A DNA stretch of 64,000 bases from Candidatus Tanganyikabacteria bacterium (lineage in GTDB: Bacteria; Cyanobacteriota; Sericytochromatia; S15B-MN24; VGJW01). Made by a program: the position numbers and the translations under genes. Below the pieces are notes generated by a model. That model searched no databases, was not told where the DNA came from, and saw only the letters and a list, made by a program, of their open reading frames with translations. Shown here one piece after another: positions 24,258-33,049 of this stretch; positions within the stretch are counted from its first letter, which is position 1; each line of letters starts with the position of its first letter. Where the stretch lies: the NCBI GenBank assembly GCA_016867265.1, contig VGJW01000004.1, forward strand, positions 93,647 to 157,646. The letters run 5' to 3'.

Positions 24258-25355
24258 TCAGGACGGGAATGCCAGCGACTCCTGGCCGCCGGGATCGGGG
24301 CCAAGGCCCATGTGCCTCCACGCCAGCGGGGTCGCCTGGCGCCCTCGAGGCGTCCGCTGGAGGAAGCCCGCCTGGATGAGATAGGGCTCCACGACATCCT
24401 CGAGCGTCGCGGCCTCGAGGCCGACGGCGGCGGCCAGCGCCTCCATGCCGACAGGGCCGCCCCGATGCGCCACCAGCAACGTCGCGAGGACCTCCCGGTC
24501 GAGATCGTCGAGACCGCGGTCGTCAATCTCGAGGTGCGCGAGGGCGGCTGTCGCCCGGGCCTCATCGATGGGCCCCGGATCGCGGACCTGCACGTGATCC
24601 CGCACCCGACGAAGCAGCCGCAAGCCGACACGGGGCGTGCCCCGCGAACGACTGCCAATCGCGACGGCACCTTCCGGCTGCAGGTCCAGGCCCAGGAGGC
24701 CGGCTTCACGCAGCAGGATCGCGGCCATGTCCTCGGGCGCATAGAATCGCAGGCGCGCCACGAGACCGAAGCGATGGCGCAAAGGGCTGGACAGCGCACC
24801 GGCACGTGTCGTCGCGCCGACCAGCGTGAAGCGCGGCAAGGGTACGCGGCGGATCTGCGCCGTCGTGCCCTTGCCCAGCACCAGGTCCAGCACGAAGTCC
24901 TCCATGGCCGGATAGAGCAACTCCTCGGCAACCGGCGTCAGCCGGTGAATCTCATCGATGAACAAGACATCCCCGGGCTCGAGCCGCGCAAGGAAGCCGG
25001 CGAGGTCCCGAGGGCGCTCGAGACCGGGCGCAGACGTCACATGGCACCGCGATCCCATCTCGTAGGCCGCGATCTGGGCCAGGGTCGTCTTGCCAAGGCC
25101 CGGTGGACCGTGGAGCAGGAGGTGCTCGAGTGCCTCTCCCCGCTGACGCGCTGCCGTGAGCGCGACCTGCAGCTGCGCCTTGACCTCGGGCTGGCCGACC
25201 AGGTCGACAAGTGCCGTTGGGCGCGTGCTCGCCGGTCCTCCGTCCTCGGCTGTCGCCTCTGGCGAAAGCAGGCGCGCCTGGCGCACCGGAGGGTCGACGG
25301 CACGCGCCGATTGGTCCGGCTCGCCCGGGTCACCGACCGCGCGGACGACGGTCAC
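24258..25355 (-). CDS. ruvB: Holliday junction branch migration ATPase RuvB
   Basis: The protein is 365 residues from GTG 25355 with AAGGGG upstream. It has [14 protein letters not shown], Walker [14 protein letters not shown], Walker [11 protein letters not shown], sensor/Arg region [12 protein letters not shown] and the winged-helix domain [17 protein letters not shown]. It drives branch migration with RuvA. The N-terminus carries a roughly 45-residue Ala/Pro-rich extension beyond the usual start. It is separated from ruvC-ruvA by a divergent hydrolase gene. Confidence 0.95.
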   Translation of the reverse strand: MTVVRAVGDPGEPDQSARAVDPPVRQARLLSPEATAEDGGPASTRPTALVDLVGQPEVKAQLQVALTAARQRGEALEHLLLHGPPGLGKTTLAQIAAYEMGSRCHVTSAPGLERPRDLAGFLARLEPGDVLFIDEIHRLTPVAEELLYPAMEDFVLDLVLGKGTTAQIRRVPLPRFTLVGATTRAGALSSPLRHRFGLVARLRFYAPEDMAAILLREAGLLGLDLQPEGAVAIGSRSRGTPRVGLRLLRRVRDHVQVRDPGPIDEARATAALAHLEIDDRGLDDLDREVLATLLVAHRGGPVGMEALAAAVGLEAATLEDVVEPYLIQAGFLQRTPRGRQATPLAWRHMGLGPDPGGQESLAFPS

Positions 25356-25413
25356 GCCGTGGCCCCTTGGCGGCGGCGCTGGGCTCTCATGGCCTCATGC
25401 TAGCATGCGCCCC

Positions 25414-26046
25414 ATGTACCTCGAGACCTTTGCCGTGGGCGCCTTCAGGTGCAACTGCACGATCGTGGGCGACCCTGCAACGGGCAAGGCCATCGTGGTC
25501 GACCCCGGCGACGAAGCGGCCGGCATCCTCGCGCGACTCGAGGAGGCTGGCCTCGAGCCGGCCATTCTCTTTCACACCCACGCCCACCTCGACCACTACA
25601 TGGCGACCCGACGCCTGAAGGAACGGTTTCCGGCCGCACGCGTCGTGCTGCATGAAGCCGACATGCCCCTTTGGGAAGCGACACAAGTCCAGGCGCGGAT
25701 GTTCGGCTTCCAGGTCGAGGACCCGTGCCGACCGGACATGCATGCGGGCCACGGGGAGAGGCTCGAGGCGGGTAGCGTCACCGGGACGGTCCTTCACACG
25801 CCCGGCCACACTCCGGGGTCGTGTTGCCTGCATGTGTCCGAGGCGGACTTGGTATGTGCCGGGGACACGCTCTTCCGACGCAGCGTCGGCCGGACGGATC
25901 TCTGGGGCGGCTCCGCTCAGACGCTTGCGCGTTCCATCCGGAACACGCTCTACGCCTTGCCGGGCAAAACGCGTGTCATCGCGGGGCACGGCCCGGCCAC
26001 CACCATCGGCGAGGAGCAGGTCGCGAATCCCTTCGTGAGCGCCTAG
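25414..26046 (+). CDS. Metallo-beta-lactamase-fold hydrolase, glyoxalase II-like
   Basis: The protein is 210 residues from ATG 25414 (ATG 25405 is also in frame). It carries the HTHAHLDH zinc motif, VLHTPGHTPGSCCLH, VCAGDTLFRRSVGRTDL and a final IAGHGPATTIGEE, as in GloB-like thioester hydrolases. There is no Shine-Dalgarno site. TAGCAT at 25401-25406 lies seven bases before ATG 25414, so a leaderless message is possible. It overlaps the end of convergent ruvA by four bases. Confidence 0.85.
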   Translation: MYLETFAVGAFRCNCTIVGDPATGKAIVVDPGDEAAGILARLEEAGLEPAILFHTHAHLDHYMATRRLKERFPAARVVLHEADMPLWEATQVQARMFGFQVEDPCRPDMHAGHGERLEAGSVTGTVLHTPGHTPGSCCLHVSEADLVCAGDTLFRRSVGRTDLWGGSAQTLARSIRNTLYALPGKTRVIAGHGPATTIGEEQVANPFVSA

Positions 26047-26636
26047 GGCCTCAGGCCTTGGACGAGGCGCATGGCCTGACGGAAACCCTCCTCGAAGCCG
26101 CGATCGGCATCCAGGCTGGCGACGGCCGCACGCGCCTCCTGCACCTGGACGTCGAGGCCGACCAGCGCGTCCTCGATGGCCCTGCGCCAGGCTTCCCCCG
26201 GCACGGGAAGTGACTCGGGCAACACCAGCGGCAGGCCGGACACGCGGGGTTTCAGCTCGACCACGAGGCGCTGGGCGAGCTTGGCACCGACCTTGGGCGC
26301 CCGCGCCAGGGTACGCGGATCGTCATCCGCAATGGCCCGGGCAATCTCGGCGGCCGTCAGCAGGCCCAGCAGCCCCATGGCCACCTTGTTGCCCACCCCC
26401 GTGACCCCGGACAGCAGCTTGAACATACGCCGGTCCTCGGGCGACGCGAAGCCGAGCAGGGCCATCTCGTCCTCTCGGTGGACCAGTTGTGTCAGCACGC
26501 GCACCTCATGGCCCGGGCCCGGCAGCATCGCGAGGTGCCTCGCGCCACACTGCACCCGGTAGCCCACGCCGGAGACGGCCAGGACGAGGCTGTCTTCGTC
26601 GACCTCGACCAGTTGCCCCTGCAGATGGTCAATCAT
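26043..26636 (-). CDS. ruvA: Holliday junction branch migration complex subunit RuvA
   Basis: The protein is 197 residues. The N-terminal OB fold (MIDHLQGQLVEVDEDSLVL, GVGYRV) is followed by the two helix-hairpin-helix motifs (GVTGVGNKVAMGLL and APKVGAKLAQRLVVELK). A flexible linker and a C-terminal RuvB-binding helix bundle complete it. The ATGA overlap with ruvC couples the resolvase and branch-migration subunits. Confidence 0.95.
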   Translation of the reverse strand: MIDHLQGQLVEVDEDSLVLAVSGVGYRVQCGARHLAMLPGPGHEVRVLTQLVHREDEMALLGFASPEDRRMFKLLSGVTGVGNKVAMGLLGLLTAAEIARAIADDDPRTLARAPKVGAKLAQRLVVELKPRVSGLPLVLPESLPVPGEAWRRAIEDALVGLDVQVQEARAAVASLDADRGFEEGFRQAMRLVQGLRP

Positions 26637-27151
26637 CGGCCCCTTGCCCCCTCGGCCCGTCCAGGCACCAGGTTACGAAGGCCGCGGTGCTGTTGGTGGC
26701 AAAGGGCCACGGCCAAGGCGTCGGCGGCATCATCGGGCTTGGGAATTCGCTCCAGACCGAGCATCTGGCGCACCGCCTCCTGCACCTCGCGCTTCGGAGC
26801 CCGACCCGAACCCGTCACCGCCTGCTTGACCGCCATGGGCACGTAGGCATGCACGGCCAGCCCCCGGGAGGCCAGGGTCGCCAGGATGCATCCCCTGGCC
26901 ATGGCCACCTGCATCCCCGTCGTGATGTTGTTGACAAAGAACAGGTCCTCGACCGCGACCTCGTCAGGCTGGTACTCGCGCAGCAGCCCGTCGAGGTCCT
27001 GCTGGATCTCGAGCAGGCGCTCGGCAATCGGCAGATCCCGTGCCGTCACGACTGCACCGGCAGCGACGCAGGCGGGGTACCTGGGGCGGGAAGTGTCCAC
27101 CAAGCCGTAGCCCACCGTCGCCAAGCCGGGGTCGATGCCCATGATCCGCAT
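26633..27151 (-). CDS. ruvC: Crossover junction endodeoxyribonuclease RuvC
   Basis: The protein is 172 residues from ATG 27151. Catalytic acids are seen in MGIDPGLATVGYG, VAVEDLFFVNN and PDDAADALAVALCH. TGSGRAPKREVQ is the conserved DNA-contact region. It cleaves Holliday junctions loaded by RuvAB. A start three codons later at the second Met (27142) would also keep the first aspartate. It is divergent from the RNase E/G gene. Confidence 0.95.
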   Translation of the reverse strand: MRIMGIDPGLATVGYGLVDTSRPRYPACVAAGAVVTARDLPIAERLLEIQQDLDGLLREYQPDEVAVEDLFFVNNITTGMQVAMARGCILATLASRGLAVHAYVPMAVKQAVTGSGRAPKREVQEAVRQMLGLERIPKPDDAADALAVALCHQQHRGLRNLVPGRAEGARGR

Positions 27152-27183
27152 GCTGGCACCAGTGTACGGGCCTGACGCCATTC

Positions 27184-27212
27184 TTGACAGGCCCCATGGG
27201 CGGTGTTAACGT
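27184..27212 (+). promoter_or_regulatory. Promoter of the RNase E/G gene
   Basis: A consensus TTGACA (27184-27189) and TAACGT (27207-27212) are 17 bases apart. The start would be near 27219, which leaves a 5' leader of about 245 bases before the coding region. Confidence 0.65.
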
Positions 27213-27218
27213 TCCTAT

Positions 27219-27264
27219 GGGTTTTCTGCGCGGCTCCCCTTGCGGTTGGAGCGCGAAAATCCCC
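27219..27264 (+). promoter_or_regulatory. Hairpin at the 5' end of the RNase E/G leader
   Basis: Arms 27219-27237 and 27249-27264 pair over about 15 bases with three small bulges (GGG-TTTT-C-GCGC-TCC against its complement). They start at the predicted +1. The rest of the 245-base leader shows no open frame. Long structured leaders of RNase E genes are targets of autoregulation in E. coli; the same role here is inferred. Confidence 0.45.
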
Positions 27265-27463
27265 CGATCCCATCCACCCACCCGAACCCACGGTCCGCTG
27301 GACGTCGGCACCACAAAGCCGCGGTCGCGACCGTCGAGGGTCCAGACCCATTATTCACGGCGCCCTGCAACATCGGTCGGCGCGACCTTGGCCCCCGAGG
27401 CCAGGCTCGGCATCCCGTTGTCACCGCAGGACGGCGGGGTCGCGCGCAGCCTAAGGAGGCCGT

Positions 27464-29845
27464 GTGAGCAAACAGATCGTCATCAGCGAGAACAACAATC
27501 TCGCCGTCGTGTTCGAGGGCAGCAAGGCCGCCGAATTCATCATGCGCCAAGGCGATCAGTTCGTCGGCGACATCATCCTCGGCCGCGTGGAATCGATCGT
27601 TCCGGCCATCGAGGCCATGTTCATCGACATCGGCCATGACAAGAACGGTTTCATCCACACTGCCGACATGCCGGCGGAGCACAACCGCCGCCACGGCAAG
27701 CAGAAGCCCCTCGACGCCGGGCAACGCGTGCTCGTCCAGATCGCCAAGGCGCCGACCGGCACGAAGGGTGCCAGGCTCTCTGGCCGCATCTCGGTACCCG
27801 GGCGCTTCCTCGTGTTCGTTCCGCATGACAATCGGGTCTGCATCTCGCGCCGGATCACCGAAGGCAAGGAGCGGGATCGCCTAAAGCGGATCGCCACCGA
27901 CCTGAAGGACCCCGGCCACGGCCTCATCGTCCGTACCGAAGCCGTCGGTGCTTCCGAAGAGGAACTGCGCAAGGATGTCGACGAGTTGATCGAACGCTGG
28001 GCGGCCATCCTGCACGAGGCCCAGACGCGTCCCTCGCCGGCCCTGCTGCACCGCGATCAAGACCTGATCACCCGCGTCATCCGCGACTGGGTGTCGGCCG
28101 ACATCGACAAGCTTGTCATCGACACGGAGGAGGGCTTTGCCAAGGCAAAGACCATCCTGCAGGACTGGATGCCCGACATGGTGGAGCGCCTCGAACTCCA
28201 CCGCGGCAAGGACATCATGAGCGCCTACCGCATCGGCCACGAACTGGAGCAAGCCATCCAGAAGACCGTGCGCCTCCCGTCGGGCGGCTCGATCGTCATC
28301 GAGCTTACCGAGGCCCTGAGCGTCATCGACGTCAACTCGGGACGCCTCACGAGCAGCAAGAGCCTGCAGGACACGGTGCTCCGCACCAACCTCGAGGCTG
28401 CCCAGGAGATTGCCCGTCAGATTCGCCTGCGCGACATCGGCGGCATCATCATCATCGACTTCATCAGCATGGATTACGCGCAGGACCGCCAGAAAGTGCA
28501 TCGTGCGCTGGAGGATGCCCTGCGGCCTGACAAGAGTCGTCCGCAGATCTCCGCGTCCTTTTCGGAGCACGGCCTGATCGAGGTCGCGCGTCGTCGCCAG
28601 GGCCAGAGTCTGGTCGAGCAGCTGACGACCGTCTGCAATACGTGCAAGGGCGCCGGTCGCCACCGCAATGACGTCTTCCGGACTGGCGTCGTCGTGCCCG
28701 TCTTGACTGCCGATACCGGCAGCGAGGACGAGGAAGGCCTCCAGGCCGAGGATCTGCTGGGTGCCGCCGTGGGCGACTCCGGGTCCTTCGAGGTGGTCGA
28801 GGGCGGCTCGGGTTCATCAGCCCCTGCAGCGAGCCACGCCTCGCGGCAAGAGAACGAGGAGGAGCGCGAGGGTGGCCGTCGCCGTCGCCGCCGCCGCCGT
28901 GGTGGACGTGGGCGCGGACGGGACGAGCGGTCCCAAGACGAAGATTCGGACGACGAGGGTGCCGACGCAGGCGGCGATGACATCTCCATGCCCGTTGTCG
29001 AGGTGATGACGCTCGACGATGACGAGGATGCGGGCGACGAGGACGAGTCCGAGGGCTCCGCTGGGGATCGGGACAATCAGGGCGGAGACGATGGCGAACG
29101 CCGTGGCCGCCGCCGCCGCCGCCGTGGGCGTGGCCGTGGCGATCGCGGCCGAGATCGTGACCGGGATCGGGATCGCCCCGTGGCGGCCGCATCGGAAGTA
29201 GCGGGAGGGCCTGATGAGGGTCCCGGCTTCGTCAGACCGGGCGTGCGCCCGGGTTCGGGCTTCGCGCGTCCCGCTGCGGAACCGGCGCCGGCTGTGGCCA
29301 CTGTCGCCGTGCAGGCGCCTGTGGTGACCGCTCCGCAACCCGCAGCGGAAGACAAGGGTGCCCCCAAGCTGCCCAAGGGCCTGACGCCGCCCCGGCCCGT
29401 GGTGGGTCCTGTCACCCGGACGGAGCCCTATCGTCCCCGGGCAACGGGCAGTCGCCCCCAGATGGTGATGAGGGAGATCGCTCCCGGCATCATGCAGATG
29501 GTTCCGGTAGGACAGGAGCCTGAACCTGTCGCGGTGCAGGAGGCCTCTGTAGCCGCTGATGAGTCGGCCACGACGATCGTGGCCGAGGTCGCAACTGCGG
29601 TGACGGTCGAGGAGCCTGTCGCCACGGCGACTTCCGTAGAGGAAGCCGAGGCAACCGAGGTTGCACCTGTGGACAAGCCCAAGCCAAAGCGAGGTACGCG
29701 GCGCTTGGCAAGCCCGGAATCGACCGTGGCGGCAACGGAAGCGGCCGGAGCAGAGGCCTCCGAACCAGCCAGCAAGCTGGGCTCGCTGGTGGCCAAGGCC
29801 AAGGCGGTGATCCCGGGTCGCGGCCGCCGTCCGACCGAGGGTTGA
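27464..29845 (+). CDS. Ribonuclease E/G family endoribonuclease with long Arg-rich tail
   Basis: The protein is 793 residues from GTG 27464 with AAGGAGG upstream. The S1 domain (about 35-120) leads into the catalytic domain with Asp289 (VIDVNSGRLTS) and Asp332 (IIIIDFISMDY), and a zinc-link CNTC at 391-394. The tail from about 405 is disordered. It has eight consecutive arginines at 472-479, an acidic belt, a second Arg run at 549-554 and an RDRDRD string, then Ala/Val/Pro repeats. In cyanobacterial RNase E an Arg-rich nonapeptide binds PNPase, so the patches here may be analogous. The rluD-like gene overlaps by TTGA. Confidence 0.93.
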   Translation: MSKQIVISENNNLAVVFEGSKAAEFIMRQGDQFVGDIILGRVESIVPAIEAMFIDIGHDKNGFIHTADMPAEHNRRHGKQKPLDAGQRVLVQIAKAPTGTKGARLSGRISVPGRFLVFVPHDNRVCISRRITEGKERDRLKRIATDLKDPGHGLIVRTEAVGASEEELRKDVDELIERWAAILHEAQTRPSPALLHRDQDLITRVIRDWVSADIDKLVIDTEEGFAKAKTILQDWMPDMVERLELHRGKDIMSAYRIGHELEQAIQKTVRLPSGGSIVIELTEALSVIDVNSGRLTSSKSLQDTVLRTNLEAAQEIARQIRLRDIGGIIIIDFISMDYAQDRQKVHRALEDALRPDKSRPQISASFSEHGLIEVARRRQGQSLVEQLTTVCNTCKGAGRHRNDVFRTGVVVPVLTADTGSEDEEGLQAEDLLGAAVGDSGSFEVVEGGSGSSAPAASHASRQENEEEREGGRRRRRRRRGGRGRGRDERSQDEDSDDEGADAGGDDISMPVVEVMTLDDDEDAGDEDESEGSAGDRDNQGGDDGERRGRRRRRRGRGRGDRGRDRDRDRDRPVAAASEVAGGPDEGPGFVRPGVRPGSGFARPAAEPAPAVATVAVQAPVVTAPQPAAEDKGAPKLPKGLTPPRPVVGPVTRTEPYRPRATGSRPQMVMREIAPGIMQMVPVGQEPEPVAVQEASVAADESATTIVAEVATAVTVEEPVATATSVEEAEATEVAPVDKPKPKRGTRRLASPESTVAATEAAGAEASEPASKLGSLVAKAKAVIPGRGRRPTEG

Positions 29846-30777
29846 GTCCCGATTTCGAATACCTGGTGCCTGCGGAACATGCAGGCATCAGGCTCGATCT
29901 CCTTCTGGCAAATTTGGTCACGGATGGTTCTCGTGCCCGGATTCAGGCCCTTATCCAGGAAGGCCACGTCCTTGTGGACGGCAAGCTGCCCAAGGCCGGG
30001 CTGCGCCTGAAGGGTGGGGAGGCCGTGGTTGCCACCTGGCCGGCCGCTCGCCCCTACGAGGTTGCTCCGCAGGATATGGGGCTGACGATTCTCCACGAGG
30101 ATGACTCCTTGGCAATCGTCCAGAAGCCTCGCGGAGTCGCCACCCATCCGGCGCCAGGCTCGTGGGAAGGCACGCTGGTTCATGGGCTGCTGCACGCACT
30201 CGACGGTCTGTCGGGCATCGGGGGCACCTTGCGCCCGGGCATCGTCCATCGCCTCGACAAGGACACTACCGGCCTACTGGTGGTCGCGAAGAACGACGCA
30301 GCCCACTTGGCCCTGTGCCGGGCTCTGCAGGATCGTCGCATCAAGCGTACCTACATGGCGCTGGTCCACGGCCGTCCGGCAGCGGCAACGGGAACCGTTG
30401 ACCGAGCGATCGGCCGCCATCCCGTCGACCGCAAGCGCATGGCCATTCAGGAAGGCGGCAAGCGTGCCGTCACGCATTACACGACGCTGGAAGCCTTCCG
30501 CGATGCGAGTTTGCTCGAACTCGAACTCGACACGGGGCGCACGCACCAGATCCGCGTCCACATGGCCAGCATCGGCCATCCCGTCATCGGAGATCCAGTC
30601 TACGGACCCGCGACACGATCAAGCCCGATGCGGCTCGAAGGCCAACTACTCCATGCCGTCCGCCTGGCGTTGGCACACCCTGTTGACGGCCGACCCATGC
30701 AGTTCGAAGCCCCCCTTCCGGAGGACTTCGAGCGGGCACTAAAGCTGGTGCGACAGCGCGGCTACTGGCGCGGCTGA
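29842..30777 (+). CDS. RluA/RluD-family pseudouridine synthase
   Basis: The protein is 311 residues from TTG 29842, overlapping the RNase E/G stop. It has an S4-like N-terminal domain (GIRLDLLLANL ... GHVLVDGK). The synthase core contains the catalytic Asp139 in HRLDKDTTGLLV and TGRTHQIRVHMASIGHPVIG near the end. This is the RluD-type domain order, modifying 23S rRNA helix 69 or another site. Its stop (TGA) is immediately followed by the stop of the opposite-strand gene (TGATTA). Confidence 0.92.
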   Translation: MSPDFEYLVPAEHAGIRLDLLLANLVTDGSRARIQALIQEGHVLVDGKLPKAGLRLKGGEAVVATWPAARPYEVAPQDMGLTILHEDDSLAIVQKPRGVATHPAPGSWEGTLVHGLLHALDGLSGIGGTLRPGIVHRLDKDTTGLLVVAKNDAAHLALCRALQDRRIKRTYMALVHGRPAAATGTVDRAIGRHPVDRKRMAIQEGGKRAVTHYTTLEAFRDASLLELELDTGRTHQIRVHMASIGHPVIGDPVYGPATRSSPMRLEGQLLHAVRLALAHPVDGRPMQFEAPLPEDFERALKLVRQRGYWRG

Positions 30778-31779
30778 TTACTGGGCGCCCGAGAGGCGAG
30801 CGAAGGCCTTGGCGCTGATGTCCGCAACGACCTCGCTGGCCGCCTGCTTGAGCAAGGGGTCCTTAACATCTTCCAGGGCCTCGTCGAGTTCCTGCAGATG
30901 CTCCACGATGGCCTTGCGCTTATCGGCGCTGACCGGCGCGGCGGGCCCTGCCAACCAGTCCTCGACCGGCCGCAGGTGCTCCTTGAAGGCCTTGCCCGGA
31001 CGCCCGAAGAGATAGGCATTGTCCGGCTCCGAAATCGCCGACTTGTCCGCGTGGGCGACCATTGCCCGGTGAATCACCTTGCGCAGGGCCTCGGACTCAG
31101 TGCGGACATCCTTGGCCGCATCAGAGGGCAGATCCTTGACCCGTGCATCAATGTCCGCGTAGGCCTCGGTCAGACTACGGAGCGTACGTCCCAAGGCCTT
31201 CTCGTCCTTGGCCTTGCCGAGTGCCTCGTCCAAGGCCTTGCGATCCGCGGCCAGCTTGTCCTTGGCGTCCGCCACAGCCTTTTCCTGAACGGCAATCTGA
31301 CCCTTGAGCTCGTCGACCCGGCCCTGCAGGCGCTCGAGTACATCCGCGGACGCCGCCTGGGCGGAAGGGTCCAGATCAGCCAGACGCTTGGCAGCGGCCT
31401 CGAGGTGGTCCGCCGCCTCGGAGGTCTTGGCCTTGCGATCCGCAAGACCCGTAGCCTTGGCCTCGGCAACCGACAACAGGCCCCGGGCCGACCGTGTCGC
31501 GTCGGCAAATGCCTTGCCGGCCTGCGCACGCGCCTTATCGAGGGTATCGCGGCGGGCCATCTCGGCCTTGGCCGCCTCGGCGGCATCCTTCGCTTGCAGG
31601 GTGCCGGCAAGAAGCTTGATCATGGCACCCGTGCGATTGGGATCGCGCGCCTCGGGCGAGATCTGCACCTTTTCGCCGCGCTCCTTGCGGGGCGCCTTCT
31701 CGGCCGGGGCGGGGGCCTTGGGCGGCTGGCCCGCCTTGGGTTTCGGCTGGACGCTCTCGGGACGATCAATCTTCGGCAT
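30778..31779 (-). CDS. Coiled-coil protein of unknown function
   Basis: The protein is 333 residues from the ATG at 31779, with GAGGAGT upstream. A Pro/Lys-rich N-terminus (1-45) is followed by about 200 residues of Ala/Lys/Asp/Glu-rich helix with heptad character (SAAD-, RLQGRVDELKGQ, EKAVADAKDKLAADRKALDE). A more compact C-terminal region from about 235 includes PDNAYLFGRPGKAFKEHLRP. There is no signal or membrane segment. It is not recognised, and likely self-associates. It shares zero intergenic bases with the convergent pseudouridine synthase. Confidence 0.7.
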   Translation of the reverse strand: MPKIDRPESVQPKPKAGQPPKAPAPAEKAPRKERGEKVQISPEARDPNRTGAMIKLLAGTLQAKDAAEAAKAEMARRDTLDKARAQAGKAFADATRSARGLLSVAEAKATGLADRKAKTSEAADHLEAAAKRLADLDPSAQAASADVLERLQGRVDELKGQIAVQEKAVADAKDKLAADRKALDEALGKAKDEKALGRTLRSLTEAYADIDARVKDLPSDAAKDVRTESEALRKVIHRAMVAHADKSAISEPDNAYLFGRPGKAFKEHLRPVEDWLAGPAAPVSADKRKAIVEHLQELDEALEDVKDPLLKQAASEVVADISAKAFARLSGAQ

Positions 31780-31879
31780 GGAAAACTCCTCGGGGGGAAA
31801 AGGAGAGCAGGGTTCGGACCGACAAGGGCCACCTTAATGTATCGTGCCCCAAAAGCGGGAGGAGGTTGCGCCTGCACCA

Positions 31880-31904
31880 GCTGCAAATCAGCGGATTTGA
31901 CAGC
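31880..31904 (-). terminator. Hairpin after the MoeA-like gene
   Basis: GCTG-CAAATC (31880-31889) pairs with GATTTG-A-CAGC (31894-31904), a 10-base stem with one bulged base and an AGCG loop, 24 bases past the MoeA-like stop. No T-run follows, so termination is uncertain. Confidence 0.35.
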
Positions 31905-31927
31905 AAATGAACATGTTTAACCCGAAA

Positions 31928-33049
31928 TTAACCACTTACGAGGTGGGCCGTACCGTCGGGATGCAGCCACGCGTCCACGACCGGGGGTTCCCCGCGATCA
32001 AGCGGGCGCGGCAGTGCGTCATCAAGCCTGCAGGGCCACCACAGGGCCTCCGGTGCCACACGGTCGGGATCCGGGGCACCGGGGCGCAGGACAAGGTCCT
32101 CCAAACCCGCCAGACGCCGCAATACCGGCAAGGCAAGCAAATCAAGACCCGCAGCGAGTCCCCAGGGATCCAGGGGGGTGACGAGGACGAGACGCGCGCC
32201 CTGCCTGACCACCCAGGACGGTCCCGACTCGCCGGGCAAGTCCAGCACGCACGTGCCGGCACCGAGACATGGTTGCAGGCGTCTCGCCAGGGCCTCGGGA
32301 TGCCGGGCCGGCATCATCAGCAGATCGACGAGTTCGACCGCCGCCTCGACCCGACCCGGCAAATCGGCGTCATCGGGTCGGGCCCATCCGAGCCGCAGGG
32401 GAGGGTGGGCATATTCGGCCATCATGGCGTGCAACCAGGGCCCTCGGTCCTCGGGGGCCGCTCCCGCGCCATCACAAGCCGAGGGGTTGACCTCTCGGTC
32501 CGTCACGAGAAGCGTGGCCACGCGCGGCCGGGGCAAGACCATGACCTCGCCCCAGCCTGCGCGTGCCAACTGGGCAAGGGACTCGGCAGACAGGCATGTG
32601 CCTGCCGGAAATATCGCGTCCCCGGCGGCCCGTTCCTCACCTGCCTGCCGCACGAAGGAACCGCGCGAGGGCGCCACGCGGGCCAGCCATTCGTCACCCT
32701 CACGGACAACGAACGCACTGGGCAGAACCACGTCGGCCCCATCTGGCAACGGATCTCCCGCACCCACCTCACGCACGTGCCCAGCGGCAAGACGCGCGGA
32801 AGCCCTCGGAGCAGGCAACAAGCGCACGGGAACGGTATCCAGATCCTCCGTACGTGCAGCGAAGCCGGCACACGCGGCCTCATCCCGGGCAGGCACGGAC
32901 AAGCGCGCCGCTACCGGCACAGCCAGCACGCATCCCGCCGCCTCATCGAGGGGCACGGACAGGGGTGGCGGCAGGACCAAACCTGCCGCCCAGTCCCCGA
33001 ATGCCTCATCACGGGTCGCCCCGGGCAAGGACCTGTGGCCGACCGTCAT
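31928..33049 (-). CDS. Degenerate MoeA-like protein
   Basis: The protein is 373 residues from ATG 33049, ATGA-coupled to pfkA. The MoeA outline is visible: an N-terminal domain with VPLDEAAGCVLAVPVAARL, SVPARDEAACAGFAART in place of the invariant PPFDNSAMDGYA stretch, GDAIFPAGTCLSAESLAQLA, and RVATLLVTDREV in place of the TGDEL motif. The GGVSxG loop is missing. These changes remove residues needed for molybdenum insertion, so it may bind a ligand rather than catalyse. No other molybdopterin gene is present. The pairing with phosphofructokinase is unexplained. Confidence 0.6.
   Translation of the reverse strand: MTVGHRSLPGATRDEAFGDWAAGLVLPPPLSVPLDEAAGCVLAVPVAARLSVPARDEAACAGFAARTEDLDTVPVRLLPAPRASARLAAGHVREVGAGDPLPDGADVVLPSAFVVREGDEWLARVAPSRGSFVRQAGEERAAGDAIFPAGTCLSAESLAQLARAGWGEVMVLPRPRVATLLVTDREVNPSACDGAGAAPEDRGPWLHAMMAEYAHPPLRLGWARPDDADLPGRVEAAVELVDLLMMPARHPEALARRLQPCLGAGTCVLDLPGESGPSWVVRQGARLVLVTPLDPWGLAAGLDLLALPVLRRLAGLEDLVLRPGAPDPDRVAPEALWWPCRLDDALPRPLDRGEPPVVDAWLHPDGTAHLVSG

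Noticed and set aside
31905..31935. GGTTAA direct repeats 11 bases apart on the minus strand as a regulator site.
   Set aside because: They overlap the MoeA-like stop codon and match no known operator well; similar TTAA pairs occur in several AT-rich gaps.
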